Positions 14,356 to 22,700 of a DNA stretch of 64,000 bases are shown here, one piece after another. The translations under genes were made by a program, and so were the position numbers. Origin of the DNA: CBDIDH01 sp965277595 (GTDB lineage: Bacteria; Planctomycetota; Planctomycetia; Isosphaerales; Isosphaeraceae). How positions within the stretch are numbered: position 1 is the first letter of the stretch; every line of letters starts with the position of its first letter. The stretch spans positions 992,001 through 1,056,000 of the forward strand of contig CBDIDH010000001.1 of assembly GCA_965277595.1 (NCBI GenBank), read 5' to 3'. Below the pieces are notes generated by a model, which had not been told where the DNA came from, ran no database searches, and worked only from the letters and a program-made list of their open reading frames with translations.

Positions 14356-17180
14356 ACCTGTTCGCATCCGAAAGAGCCATCAACATCCTTTTCGGGAGCC
14401 TGAATCCGATGCTCGCTCGGTTGTGGTGGAAAGACGCCCGCCAGTTCTGGCCAATCTGGCTGATCGTGGCGGGTTCGGCGGCGGCCTGCCAGTGGTTCCT
14501 GCTCGCCTTCGGCGGCCAGGACGTGCGCCAGGGGTGGCTCATCGTCGCGGCGGTCGGCTGGTCGTTGCTTTACGGCTTCGCCGTCTCGGCCGCGGCCTTC
14601 GCGGGTGAACGCGAGAACAACACGCTTGCCTTTCTGGACATGATTCCCGTGGGGCGTCGCGTGCTCTGGTCGGGCAAGGCGTCGTTCGCCCTGGTTTCGA
14701 CGATGGTTCTGGCCCTGGTTCTGGCGGCGATGGGCTGGCGGTGGTCCGACCGCCTCATGAGCACGGACGTCTTGAACGCGCCGACGGGTCTGACGCTCGC
14801 GCTCGTCGCGCTTTCGGCCGCGCTGATCCTGATTGAAGTCCTTGGCTGGGGCCTCTTCTGGTCGGCCGTCTCGGGCAACGCGATGGTCGCGGCGGTCCTG
14901 GCGATGGTCTGCCTGGGCCTCGGCGTCTCGCTGACCGAAGGGGTCTGGATCTCGACCGGCGCCGGCCCGCGAGCCGGTGCCTTCTTGCGGCTGGCGCTGG
15001 CGATCGCGGCGGCCGGGGCGTCGGTGGTCGCAATCACGCTCGGCGAGCGGCCGAGACGGTCGCCGTCGGCCCTTCTGGACGACTCGATCCGCATCGAGAC
15101 GCGACGCGGACGCATTCGCATCCGTCCCCGCGTCTTCTCGACGACGGTCCGCGCCTTGATCTGGGAGACCTCGCGCGAGGTCTGGCCGATCTGGTGGCGG
15201 ATCGTCGCCCTTGGCTTTGGTCTCCCCTTGCTCTGCCTGGTCGTGGGACTCGGAGCCATTCCGGCCCTGGTCGTGATCCTCAACGAAATGCTCCTGATCG
15301 TGGCCGGCGTGAGCGTCTTCGGCGCCGAGAACCGGGGCCGCACCCAGCGCTTTCTCGCGCACCACGGGGCGCGGCCGGGCGTTGTCTGGGCAGTCAAGCT
15401 CGCCATCTGGATGGTCTGGCTCACCCCGGTCTGGATCTTGATGATTTTCCTCGCCGCGTCGTTTCCGAACATGCAGGGGGGACAGGAACTCTCGGCGTAC
15501 GCACTCATCGCCCTGACCGGCGTCGCGGTCGGACAACTGACGGGGATGCTGATTCGTCGAGGAATCACGGCCGGACTCGTGGCGATCATCGGGGTTGTCG
15601 CGGTCGGCCTGCCGCAAGTTGCCTTGCTCTCGTGGCAGATGCTCCCCTGGCAGGTCACGCTCGCCGCGCCTCTGGTCTTACTGGCGGTTTCCTGGGCCTG
15701 GTCGGCCGACTGGATGCTCGAACGCCCCGGCCTCGGCCGCTGGGCTCGCCTCGCCGCTCTCCTCGTCCTGGCCGTGGCGACGGTCCTCGGCGTTCACGTC
15801 GCGAGCCGGGTTTACGCGATCCCCGACATCGGCCCCGGCTTTGACGTCGCCGCTTTTGAACGCGCCGCGGCGGTCGCCCCCGGGGATAACGCCGCCGATC
15901 TCTACAACGACGCTTCGCGGCGACTGGTGCGGCTCGGACCTGTGGTTCTCGATAGACTTTTCAACGAGGGCATCGAAGGGGAAGCTCACGGAGAAGACAG
16001 CCGGGTCTGGCGACGGGACGAGGCGGAAATCCGTGAAATCCTTGGCCGCGCCTCGCTTCGTCCGCGTTGTCAGTTCGTCCGGCTCGACAAGGTCAATGAT
16101 CTGAGTGTGAACCAAACAGTCTATCCCGGTTTACTCTCGCAATTCATGCTCAGTCTCGCCCGACAGCACCGCGAAAAAGGCAACCTCGCCGGGGCCTGGG
16201 ACGACCTGATGGTCCTCTTTCGGATGGCCCGGCACCAGACCGGCCCGGTCTCCGCGCGTGAGGCGACAATCGTCCTTAGAGCGATCGAGGGGCCGGCGCT
16301 GGGCGAGGCGATGCAATGGGCGGCCGATCGTCGCCAGACCCCCGAGCAACTCCGCGCCGCGAGCGATGCCTACCGCGCCTTGCCGCCGATGCCTCCGATC
16401 ATCGAGACCGTCCGCGCCCAGTCCATCCTCGTCGAGAACACGCTCAATCTCCCCAGCGACGTCCTCATCGGCGCTCTCGTCCAGTCCGATTCTCACTTGA
16501 CCGCCAACGAATACGAGAAGACCTCGGCCGCGCTGCATGCAGCCGTCACCACGTCTCCCTGGGAGCGTGCCCGCGCCCGACGCGCCTACCGGATCTATTC
16601 GGCCTTCCAGGCGCGCGACCTCGAATCCAACCCGAAACGCGTGGCTCCCGCCATGCAATTTGTCTATGAACAAATTCAAGATTCGCGGATTTTTTTGCCC
16701 CAGGGTCGGTCGTATTCCGATCAATTCTTGCGTGAATTCACGCCGCTCTCTCGATACCTCTTCCACGCACCGCTCGATGACCTGATCGCCTTGGACCTTC
16801 GCAACGAGACGTACCGGCGTGCCCTCGTTCAGATCCTCGCCCTTCGCCAGTGGCAAATCCACCACGGCGGAAAGCTTCCCGACTCACTCAACGCACTGGT
16901 CGAATCGCACCTTTTGCCCAGCCTTCCGGCCGATCCGTACTTCGAAGCCGCGCATCGTGCTTTCGGTTACGTCCGCTCGTCGGGCCAGTCTCTCCTGCCG
17001 ATCGGCGAGCTTGGAGCGCTCTGGGCTCCCATCGAGCAGAAAACCCTGGTTCGCACGGAGAATGCGCGACTCCTTTACAGCTTCGGCCCCGACCGGTGGG
17101 ATAACCAGGCGTTGAAAAACTACGAGCGTTCGACCGGTTCCGGCGACCTCATCTTCCCGCTGGCGGACGACCTGAAGTGA
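14352..17180 (+). CDS. ABC permease fused to a large C-terminal soluble domain, 942 aa
   Basis: Residues 1-490 hold about 12-13 hydrophobic segments in two blocks (for example WLIVAAVGWSLLYGFAVSAA and VTLAAPLVLLAVSWAW), like two ABC-2 permease halves joined together. After the last helix, near residue 480, come about 450 residues without membrane segments, rich in Arg and Ala, with helical-looking repeats and a late motif GGKLPDSLNALV followed by LPADPYF. Similar motifs occur in planctomycete exported proteins of unknown function. The start used is GTG 14352, overlapping the ATPase stop; an ATG at 14409 with GGGAG 10 nt upstream is an equally good alternative. It is much longer than ordinary ABC-2 permeases (about 250-500 residues). 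The side of the membrane that holds the tail is uncertain. Confidence 0.85.
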   Translation: MNLFASERAINILFGSLNPMLARLWWKDARQFWPIWLIVAGSAAACQWFLLAFGGQDVRQGWLIVAAVGWSLLYGFAVSAAAFAGERENNTLAFLDMIPVGRRVLWSGKASFALVSTMVLALVLAAMGWRWSDRLMSTDVLNAPTGLTLALVALSAALILIEVLGWGLFWSAVSGNAMVAAVLAMVCLGLGVSLTEGVWISTGAGPRAGAFLRLALAIAAAGASVVAITLGERPRRSPSALLDDSIRIETRRGRIRIRPRVFSTTVRALIWETSREVWPIWWRIVALGFGLPLLCLVVGLGAIPALVVILNEMLLIVAGVSVFGAENRGRTQRFLAHHGARPGVVWAVKLAIWMVWLTPVWILMIFLAASFPNMQGGQELSAYALIALTGVAVGQLTGMLIRRGITAGLVAIIGVVAVGLPQVALLSWQMLPWQVTLAAPLVLLAVSWAWSADWMLERPGLGRWARLAALLVLAVATVLGVHVASRVYAIPDIGPGFDVAAFERAAAVAPGDNAADLYNDASRRLVRLGPVVLDRLFNEGIEGEAHGEDSRVWRRDEAEIREILGRASLRPRCQFVRLDKVNDLSVNQTVYPGLLSQFMLSLARQHREKGNLAGAWDDLMVLFRMARHQTGPVSAREATIVLRAIEGPALGEAMQWAADRRQTPEQLRAASDAYRALPPMPPIIETVRAQSILVENTLNLPSDVLIGALVQSDSHLTANEYEKTSAALHAAVTTSPWERARARRAYRIYSAFQARDLESNPKRVAPAMQFVYEQIQDSRIFLPQGRSYSDQFLREFTPLSRYLFHAPLDDLIALDLRNETYRRALVQILALRQWQIHHGGKLPDSLNALVESHLLPSLPADPYFEAAHRAFGYVRSSGQSLLPIGELGALWAPIEQKTLVRTENARLLYSFGPDRWDNQALKNYERSTGSGDLIFPLADDLK

Positions 17181-17251
17181 CCGACGCCTTGAAATCGCGA
17201 CCGAGGGTGTGAACCTCGACGCGATTTCGCGAGTCCATCAGGGGCGGTGTG

Positions 17252-17322
17252 GGGCTGCTGGTCCAACGGAACGACACCTGCTTTGCACGCGGGAGATCGG
17301 GGTTCGACTCCCCGGCGGTCCA
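17252..17322 (+). tRNA. tRNA-Ala (TGC)
   Basis: All arms can be folded: acceptor GGGCTGC/GCGGTCC, including the G3:U70 wobble that identifies tRNA-Ala; D arm GTC/GAC; anticodon stem CCTGC/GCGGG with loop TTTGCAC; T arm CGGGG/CCCCG with loop TTCGACT; discriminator A73. It is 71 nt long with a 4-nt variable loop, and CCA is not encoded. First gene of a five-tRNA array. Confidence 0.85.
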
Positions 17323-17337
17323 CCTCGACGCTCGCAC

Positions 17338-17429
17338 GGAAGGTAGCCGGATACGGTTCGCCGGGCCGCGCTGCTAACGCGGCTCCCCTTTTTCCAACGG
17401 GGATGAGGGTTCGACTCCCTTGCCTTCCG
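17338..17429 (+). tRNA. tRNA-Ser (GCT)
   Basis: Acceptor GGAAGGT/GCCTTCC, D stem CCGG/CCGG, anticodon stem CCGCG/CGCGG with loop CTGCTAA (anticodon GCT), a long variable arm built on CCCC/GGGG as expected for serine, T arm GAGGG/CCCTT with loop TTCGACT, discriminator G73. 92 nt; CCA not encoded. It ends 2 nt before the next tRNA. Confidence 0.92.
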
Positions 17430-17431
17430 CT

Positions 17432-17502
17432 GTGTCTGTGGTGTAAGGGCAGCACTCCTGCTTGTGAGGCAGGCGGAACCGGTTCGAAGCCGGTCAGGCA
17501 CA
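17432..17502 (+). tRNA. tRNA-His (GTG), atypical A73 and no G-1
   Basis: Acceptor GTGTCTG/CAGGCAC, D stem GTG/CAC, anticodon stem CCTGC/GCAGG with loop TTGTGAG (anticodon GTG), T arm ACCGG/CCGGT with loop TTCGAAG. The base before position 1 is T and position 73 is A. Most bacterial tRNA-His species have an encoded G-1 facing C73, so this gene departs from the usual histidine identity. 71 nt. Confidence 0.8.
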
Positions 17503-17548
17503 TCCACGCTCCTCTGGGAAAAAAAGAAGAAGGAGAGAGAGGTCTCCG

Positions 17549-18133
17549 ATGGACGTCCTGAGCCGACCGACGCTCGTCTTGAACCGACACTGGCAGCCGA
17601 TCCACGTGACAACCGTCGTCCGGGCGCTGGTGATGCTCTGGAACGAGGCGGCGAAGGTGGTTGAGACCGACGAATATCGGCTCTACTCCTGGCGGGAATG
17701 GGTGGACCTGAAGCCGATCGTCGGCCGACCGATCCTCCGATCCGCCCGCCTGACGATGCGGGCGCCCGAGGTGGTCTGTCTCTCGCGGTATGACCGCTTG
17801 CCGACCGCGCGGGTCGCCTTCAGCCGCCGGAACGTGGCGAAGCGCGATCATCATACGTGTCAATATTGCGGTGTTCAGCCCGGCTGGGAACAGGTGACGA
17901 TTGACCATGTTCTTCCACGTTCGCAAGGCGGTGCATCGACCTGGACGAACTGCGTCGCCGCCTGCACCCCTTGCAACGCCTGGAAGGCCGACCGCACTCC
18001 CGAGCAGGCGGGGATGCACCTCCGCCGCCGCCCGGTTCGACCCGACTGGAAGCCGCTTTACACCGCGCACACCCACCGCGCCGCAAGCTGGGCTGGCTTC
18101 CTTGGCGACTTGACCCCGGCGCTCTCGTCCTGA
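17549..18133 (+). CDS. HNH endonuclease
   Basis: 194 residues. The HNH core spans about 105-150: CQYCGVQPG provides the first zinc-binding CxxC, VTIDHVLPRSQGG holds the catalytic His preceded by Asp, then WTNCVAACTPCNAWKADRTP gives the Asn and the second CxxC. The N-terminal half (VLNRHWQPIHVTTVVRALVM) matches a widespread stand-alone HNH family found in many bacteria. The ATG follows a purine-rich AAGGAGAGAGAGG stretch. The gene sits inside a tRNA array, 46 bp after tRNA-His and 20 bp before tRNA-Trp, so it is probably co-transcribed with them. Whether it is a homing-type enzyme, a repair nuclease or a defence nuclease cannot be decided from sequence. Confidence 0.92.
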   Translation: MDVLSRPTLVLNRHWQPIHVTTVVRALVMLWNEAAKVVETDEYRLYSWREWVDLKPIVGRPILRSARLTMRAPEVVCLSRYDRLPTARVAFSRRNVAKRDHHTCQYCGVQPGWEQVTIDHVLPRSQGGASTWTNCVAACTPCNAWKADRTPEQAGMHLRRRPVRPDWKPLYTAHTHRAASWAGFLGDLTPALSS

Positions 18134-18153
18134 ACCTCAGCGCCGACTTTTTC

Positions 18154-18223
18154 AGGGGCGTCCTCGTGGGAGAGGACTCCGGCTCCAAACCGGATGGACA
18201 GGGTTCGAATCCTTGCGCCCCTG
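18154..18223 (+). tRNA. tRNA-Trp (CCA)
   Basis: Acceptor AGGGGCG/CGCCCCT, anticodon stem TCCGG/CCGGA with loop CTCCAAA (anticodon CCA), T arm CAGGG/CCTTG with loop TTCGAAT, discriminator G73 as expected for Trp. The D arm is compact (CCTC/GAGG with a 6-nt loop), and only one base separates it from the acceptor stem. 70 nt; CCA end not encoded. Confidence 0.85.
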
Positions 18224-18241
18224 CGTTTTTCCTTCTCTCTC

Positions 18242-18312
18242 AACGCTGGAGCCAGACGGCCAGGCGCCCGGCTGCAAACCGGGATAAGTGGGTTCGACTC
18301 CCACCAGCGTTT
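18242..18312 (+). tRNA. tRNA-Cys (GCA)
   Basis: Acceptor AACGCTG/CAGCGTT, D stem GCC/GGC, anticodon stem CCCGG/CCGGG with loop CTGCAAA (anticodon GCA), T arm GTGGG/CCCAC with loop TTCGACT, discriminator U73, a main cysteine identity base. 71 nt; CCA not encoded. Last gene of the array; a heptad hairpin repeat starts 14 bp later. Confidence 0.92.
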
Positions 18313-18326
18313 TCCTTGTTGAAAAA

Positions 18327-18377
18327 ATGACCAATGACCATTGCGGCGAATTTTATCGGTCATTGGTCATCGGTCAT
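18327..18377. repeat. Heptad hairpin repeat (2 + 3 units)
   Basis: Two ATGACCA units (18327-18340), a loop containing GGCGAATTTT, then CGGTCAT, TGGTCAT and CGGTCAT (18357-18377). The two arms are complementary. It lies between the convergent tRNA-Cys and DUF362 genes and could act as a terminator, but it lacks a clean T-run. Confidence 0.85.
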
Positions 18378-18383
18378 TCTCCC

Positions 18384-19550
18384 TCACGTATTCCTCTTCT
18401 TCGGCTCCCAGCCGAAAGGATGCAAGGCCTCCTTGATCGAAAGCCCGACGACCTCGATCCGCCTGGGATCGTTCGTCCCCAGGCCGAGCGCGGCGGCCAT
18501 CGCCAGATGATTATCGCCGGGAAACGGCCCCGTGGCCGGGGCGGCCATCGGGTCATAACCCATGACGGCCATCGTCACGGCATCGGTGCAAACAGGGTTG
18601 CGACCGGCGATCAAGAGGCCCGGCTCCTGCACGGCGAGGCCATCGAGCCAGGGGCCTTCACCCCCCGAGACCGTCGTCACGCCGTCAATAATGACCAGGT
18701 CGATCGGCCGGATGCCGACGGCGTCGACCGTGTGGCGAGGAACCCGATAGCTCGGAACGCGCGGCGAATTGGGGTGAAGCTCCTGCGGGAGTCCGTCGGC
18801 CGGGCGGAGCCGCCCTTCGTGAAAGATCGCCACGCGGGCCGAGGTGCTCGCTTCGTTCTCGTCATGCTGACCGTAAAGCGCGATCGGGGTCACGCCGAAG
18901 TTGTTCTTCATGCCGAGGGTGACGCCGGCCGTCGCGTGGTTCTTCATCTTCGCGAGCGAAACATACACATCGCAGTCTGTGTACGAATGATTGAGATCAT
19001 ACGCCGGGTACAGGCTTCCGCCCCCGGGAACCTTGACCTGGTGGTAACGCTTCCCCTGGCCAAGGTTGCGCGTGTCCTCGAATTCCACCTTGGTCTTGAG
19101 CGCGGAGAGGGCGTTCAGGTCCCAACCGGCCGCGGTGAGAAAGGAGGCGAAGGGCTGGGTCTGATGCGTGCTCTCCAGCAACCGAACGCGCTTCGCCCCG
19201 GCGCGGTCGAGCATCGCCGCCACCGCGTAAACGACGGCCGGATGCACCTGATACGTCAGGTTCGCGGCCTTGCCGAGCGCCTTTTGCCTGGGATCTCCGA
19301 CGAGATTCACCTTGATCGCGACCGTCTTGCCCGCGACGAGTTTCGCAATCCCGCCGATCCGGTCGATCAAGCCTTCAAGCTGCTGAAGCAGGACTTCATG
19401 ATCATACGTCTTGCACCGCGCGATCCCCACTGGCATTGACGGCCCGGTCCTGGGCGTTTCCTCGGCCTTGACCCTCGGCGCGATCCAGGGGAGCAGCACC
19501 GACGCCCCGGCGGTCTGCAAGAACTTCCGGCGATTCTGACACGGGTACAT
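18384..19550 (-). CDS. DUF362 domain-containing protein with Tat signal
   Basis: 388 residues. The N-terminus has a twin-arginine motif (CQNRRKFLQTAG) followed by a hydrophobic stretch (ASVLLPWIAP), so the protein is probably exported folded. DUF362 hallmarks follow: VAIKVNLVGD, then VYVSLAKMKNHATAGVTLGMKNNFG, quoted here as the two pieces VYVSLAKMKNH and ATAGVTLGMKNNFG, and the C-terminal IIDGVTTVSGGEGP and AGRNPVCTDAVTMAVMGYDP. The DUF362 family is uncharacterised; some members carry iron-sulfur centres, but no ferredoxin motif is seen here. The ATG at 19550 is preferred over 19571 because GGAG lies 7 nt upstream and it puts RR near the N-terminus. Confidence 0.88.
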   Translation of the reverse strand: MYPCQNRRKFLQTAGASVLLPWIAPRVKAEETPRTGPSMPVGIARCKTYDHEVLLQQLEGLIDRIGGIAKLVAGKTVAIKVNLVGDPRQKALGKAANLTYQVHPAVVYAVAAMLDRAGAKRVRLLESTHQTQPFASFLTAAGWDLNALSALKTKVEFEDTRNLGQGKRYHQVKVPGGGSLYPAYDLNHSYTDCDVYVSLAKMKNHATAGVTLGMKNNFGVTPIALYGQHDENEASTSARVAIFHEGRLRPADGLPQELHPNSPRVPSYRVPRHTVDAVGIRPIDLVIIDGVTTVSGGEGPWLDGLAVQEPGLLIAGRNPVCTDAVTMAVMGYDPMAAPATGPFPGDNHLAMAAALGLGTNDPRRIEVVGLSIKEALHPFGWEPKKRNT

Positions 19551-19695
19551 GAAGATGCTCCGATCCGTCAAGTCGTCTGCTTCGTCTCGCCGCTCGCCTT
19601 GACTCTACCCGGAACCGCCCCCGGAATCATCTCACAAGTCGTCCGAAATCCCGATCGCCGAGAATTCCAGGTCCATTCAGGATTCGAAACCGGAC

Positions 19696-19767
19696 AGGGC
19701 AAAGGACAGAGGGCAAAACAAATCCTGTCCTCTGTCCTCTGTCCTCTGTCCTCTGTCCTCTGCCCTC
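19696..19767. repeat. Heptad hairpin repeat, TGTCCTC/TGCCCTC type (3 + 6 units)
   Basis: Left arm: AGGGCAA, AGGACAG, AGGGCAA (19696-19716). Loop: AACAAATCC. Right arm: five TGTCCTC units and one TGCCCTC (19726-19767), complementary to the left. Same two-arm heptad design as the GGTCATT family but with a different heptamer. It lies between the DUF362 start and the RND pump stop, 14 bp after the latter. Confidence 0.9.
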
Positions 19768-19781
19768 TGAACTGCTGGCCC

Positions 19782-22700
19782 TCAATCCAACGACTTCCCT
19801 CGCGCGGCGCGACGCGGCCTCTCCTCGGGAAGGTTGGAGAGGAACTCATCGCTGTAGTGCGAACTCTCAACGATGTCGCCGACGTCGCCGGGGGCCGAAG
19901 AGATCGGCGCGGGGAAGATGCTGTAAAGAACGGGCATCAAATAACGCGTCAGGAAGAGCGTCACGAGCATACCACCGACGACAACGATCGCCAGCGGCTT
20001 TTGCGCCTGAGAGCCGATCGAGGTCGCCAGGGCGGCGGGCAAGAGCCCGAGCGCGGCGGTTAGCGAGGTCATGACGACCGGCCGGACGCGCAGTTCGGCC
20101 CCGCGCATCACCGATTCCAGAACGCGGTAACCGTGCGATCGCATCTGGTTGAAGTACGAGATCAAGAGCACGCCGTCCTGAACCGCGACGCCGAAGATCG
20201 AGATGAATCCGACCGCCGCCGAGATGCTGAAGGGCGTGCCGGTGATCCACAAGGCCCAGACGCCCCCCATCGTCGCCGCGACGACGTTGGCCATCACCAG
20301 CATTGCGTCCTTCAACGAGTTAAAAGCCATGTACAGCAAGACCATGATCAAACCGATCGAGAGCGGAATGATCAGCATCAACCGCTCGTTCGCCGCCTGC
20401 ATCTGCGCGAATTCGCCCGACCACTCGACCCGATACCCTTGTGGCAAATGAGCCCCGGTTTTCGGGTCTTCGACCTTCTCCTGAGCCTCGGCGATGGCCG
20501 AGGCGAGGTCGCGGTTCCGCACGCTGAACTTGATCGGAATGAATCGACGGTTGTTTTCGCGATAGACATACGAGGCTCCCGGCTTGTGCGGGACGATCGT
20601 CGCCACCTGCGCCAGCGGGATGCGAACGCCCGCCTGGCCGTCGGCGGTGGACGGGGCATCGATCGGAATCCGGCCGATGACCGTCGGGTCGTCGCGGAGG
20701 TCGACGGGGAGTCGCAAGACGATGTCGTAGAATTTCTCGCCTTCAACCATCTGCGAGAAGGCCCGACCGCCGATCGCGACCTGAACGACCGCCTCGACAT
20801 CGGCGACGTTGATGCCGTACCGCGCGCAACGGTCGCGGTCGATCTGGATCTCCATGTTCGGCTGGCCGAGAATGTGGAAGAGGCCGACGTTCTCGATCCC
20901 CCGGACCGACGAGAGAATATTCGCCACGCGTTGACCGCTCTCTTCGAGCGTCGCCAGGTCCGACCCAAAGAGCTTGACCGAGTTCGCCCCCTTGACCCCC
21001 GAGAGTGCCTCCTCGACGTTGTCGCGGATCAACTGCGAGAAGTTGAAGTTCACGCCCGGAAACTCATCAAACTTATCGGTCAACTCCTCTTGCAACTCCT
21101 CGCGGGTGAGCGATCTCCTGAGCCAGGAAATCTCATGGCCGCCGATCCGATCGGGCACCTTGTGACCCCAGATGACATACGGCTTCGTCCGCCACATCTC
21201 CATCGGTTTGAGCGGGACGTTGAACTCCAGGTTGAAGAAGCTCGTCACGTCCGTGCCGTCGTCGGGCCTGCCGATGTGCGACATGACCCCCTTCACTTCC
21301 GGCACCGACGCGATCACCTCGCGCAGTCTGGGAGCGACCCGCGCGGCACTTTCCAGCGAGATCGTCCGCGGCAAGACCGCCCTGATCCAGAGGTTCCCCT
21401 CTTCCAGCGGCGGCATGAACTCGCCGCCAAGGTGCGGAACCATGAACGCCGTTCCCCCCGCCAGCATCAACATCCCCGCGATTGTCAATCGACGGTGCCG
21501 CAACACCTTCGAAAGCTGCCGGAGATAACTCCGCTTCATCACCCTGTCGAGCCAGGTGTCATGCTCCTCCTTCTTGTTCGTGAAAAGGAACGAGCAGAGC
21601 ACAGGCGCCAGCGTCACCGCGAGCATCAAGGCTCCGGCAATCGCAAAGGCATACGTATTCGCCATCGGCCCGAAGAGCGCCCCTTCCGGCCCGGTCATCG
21701 AGAAGAGCGGAATGAACGCGCACACGATAATCGCCGTCGAGAAAAAGAGCGCCCGCTCAATCTCGCTCGACGCATCGACGATTCGATCAATCAACGGCCT
21801 TGATCGATCCGCTGTTCTTGACGTGATGTGTCGATAGATATTCTCAACAATAATCACCGAGCTATCGACGATGATTCCAAAGTCCACCGCGCCGATCGAG
21901 AGCAAATTCGCGCTCTTCCCCTGCACGTAAAGCACCGTCACCGAGAAAAGCAGGGCCAGCGGAATCATCAAGGCCACAATCCCCGCGCTCGCCAGATCGC
22001 CAAGAAAGACGAACAAGATCCCGATCACAAGCGCCATGCCAACCACGAGATTGTGAACAACATTATGCGTTGTCACCTCAATCAACTGTGTTCGCTGGTT
22101 AAAGATCACCAGCTTCATCTTCTTGGGCAGAAGGCCACTGGTGTTCAATTCATCAAGCTTGGCCTTGACCGCTTCGGAGACCTCCTTGGACTTCTCGTAC
22201 TTCCGCATCAAGACGATCCCCTCGACGACGTCGTCTTCATTGGCCCGGCCGACGAGACCGAGTCTCGGCCGATTGCCGACGACCACGCGGGCGATGTTGC
22301 GGAGATAGACCGGGTTGCCGTTGATCGTCGTGACGATCACCTTTTCCAGGTCCGAGAGCTTGTCGACGGTGATCTCGTGATAGTGGTCGACGCTCGACGG
22401 GTCGATCGGGTCTTTCCCCTCGCCCAGCAGGCCAAGCGCGCGGACGTTGTGCGACTGACCGCCGAGCGTGAGGATATCGCCGCCGACGTTCGCGTTTGAC
22501 TTCGAGATCGCGTCTTCCACCTGTTGCAGCGTGACGTTGAACTGCCGGAGCAACCGGGTATCGATCAGAACCTGATACTGCTTGACCGTTCCGCCGTAGC
22601 CGGTCACGTCAATCACGCCGGGAACGGTTTTCAAGGCGCGTTGGAGAACCCAGTCTTGCACGGCCTTGAGCTGGTTCAGGTCGTAACCGGGGCCTTCGAG

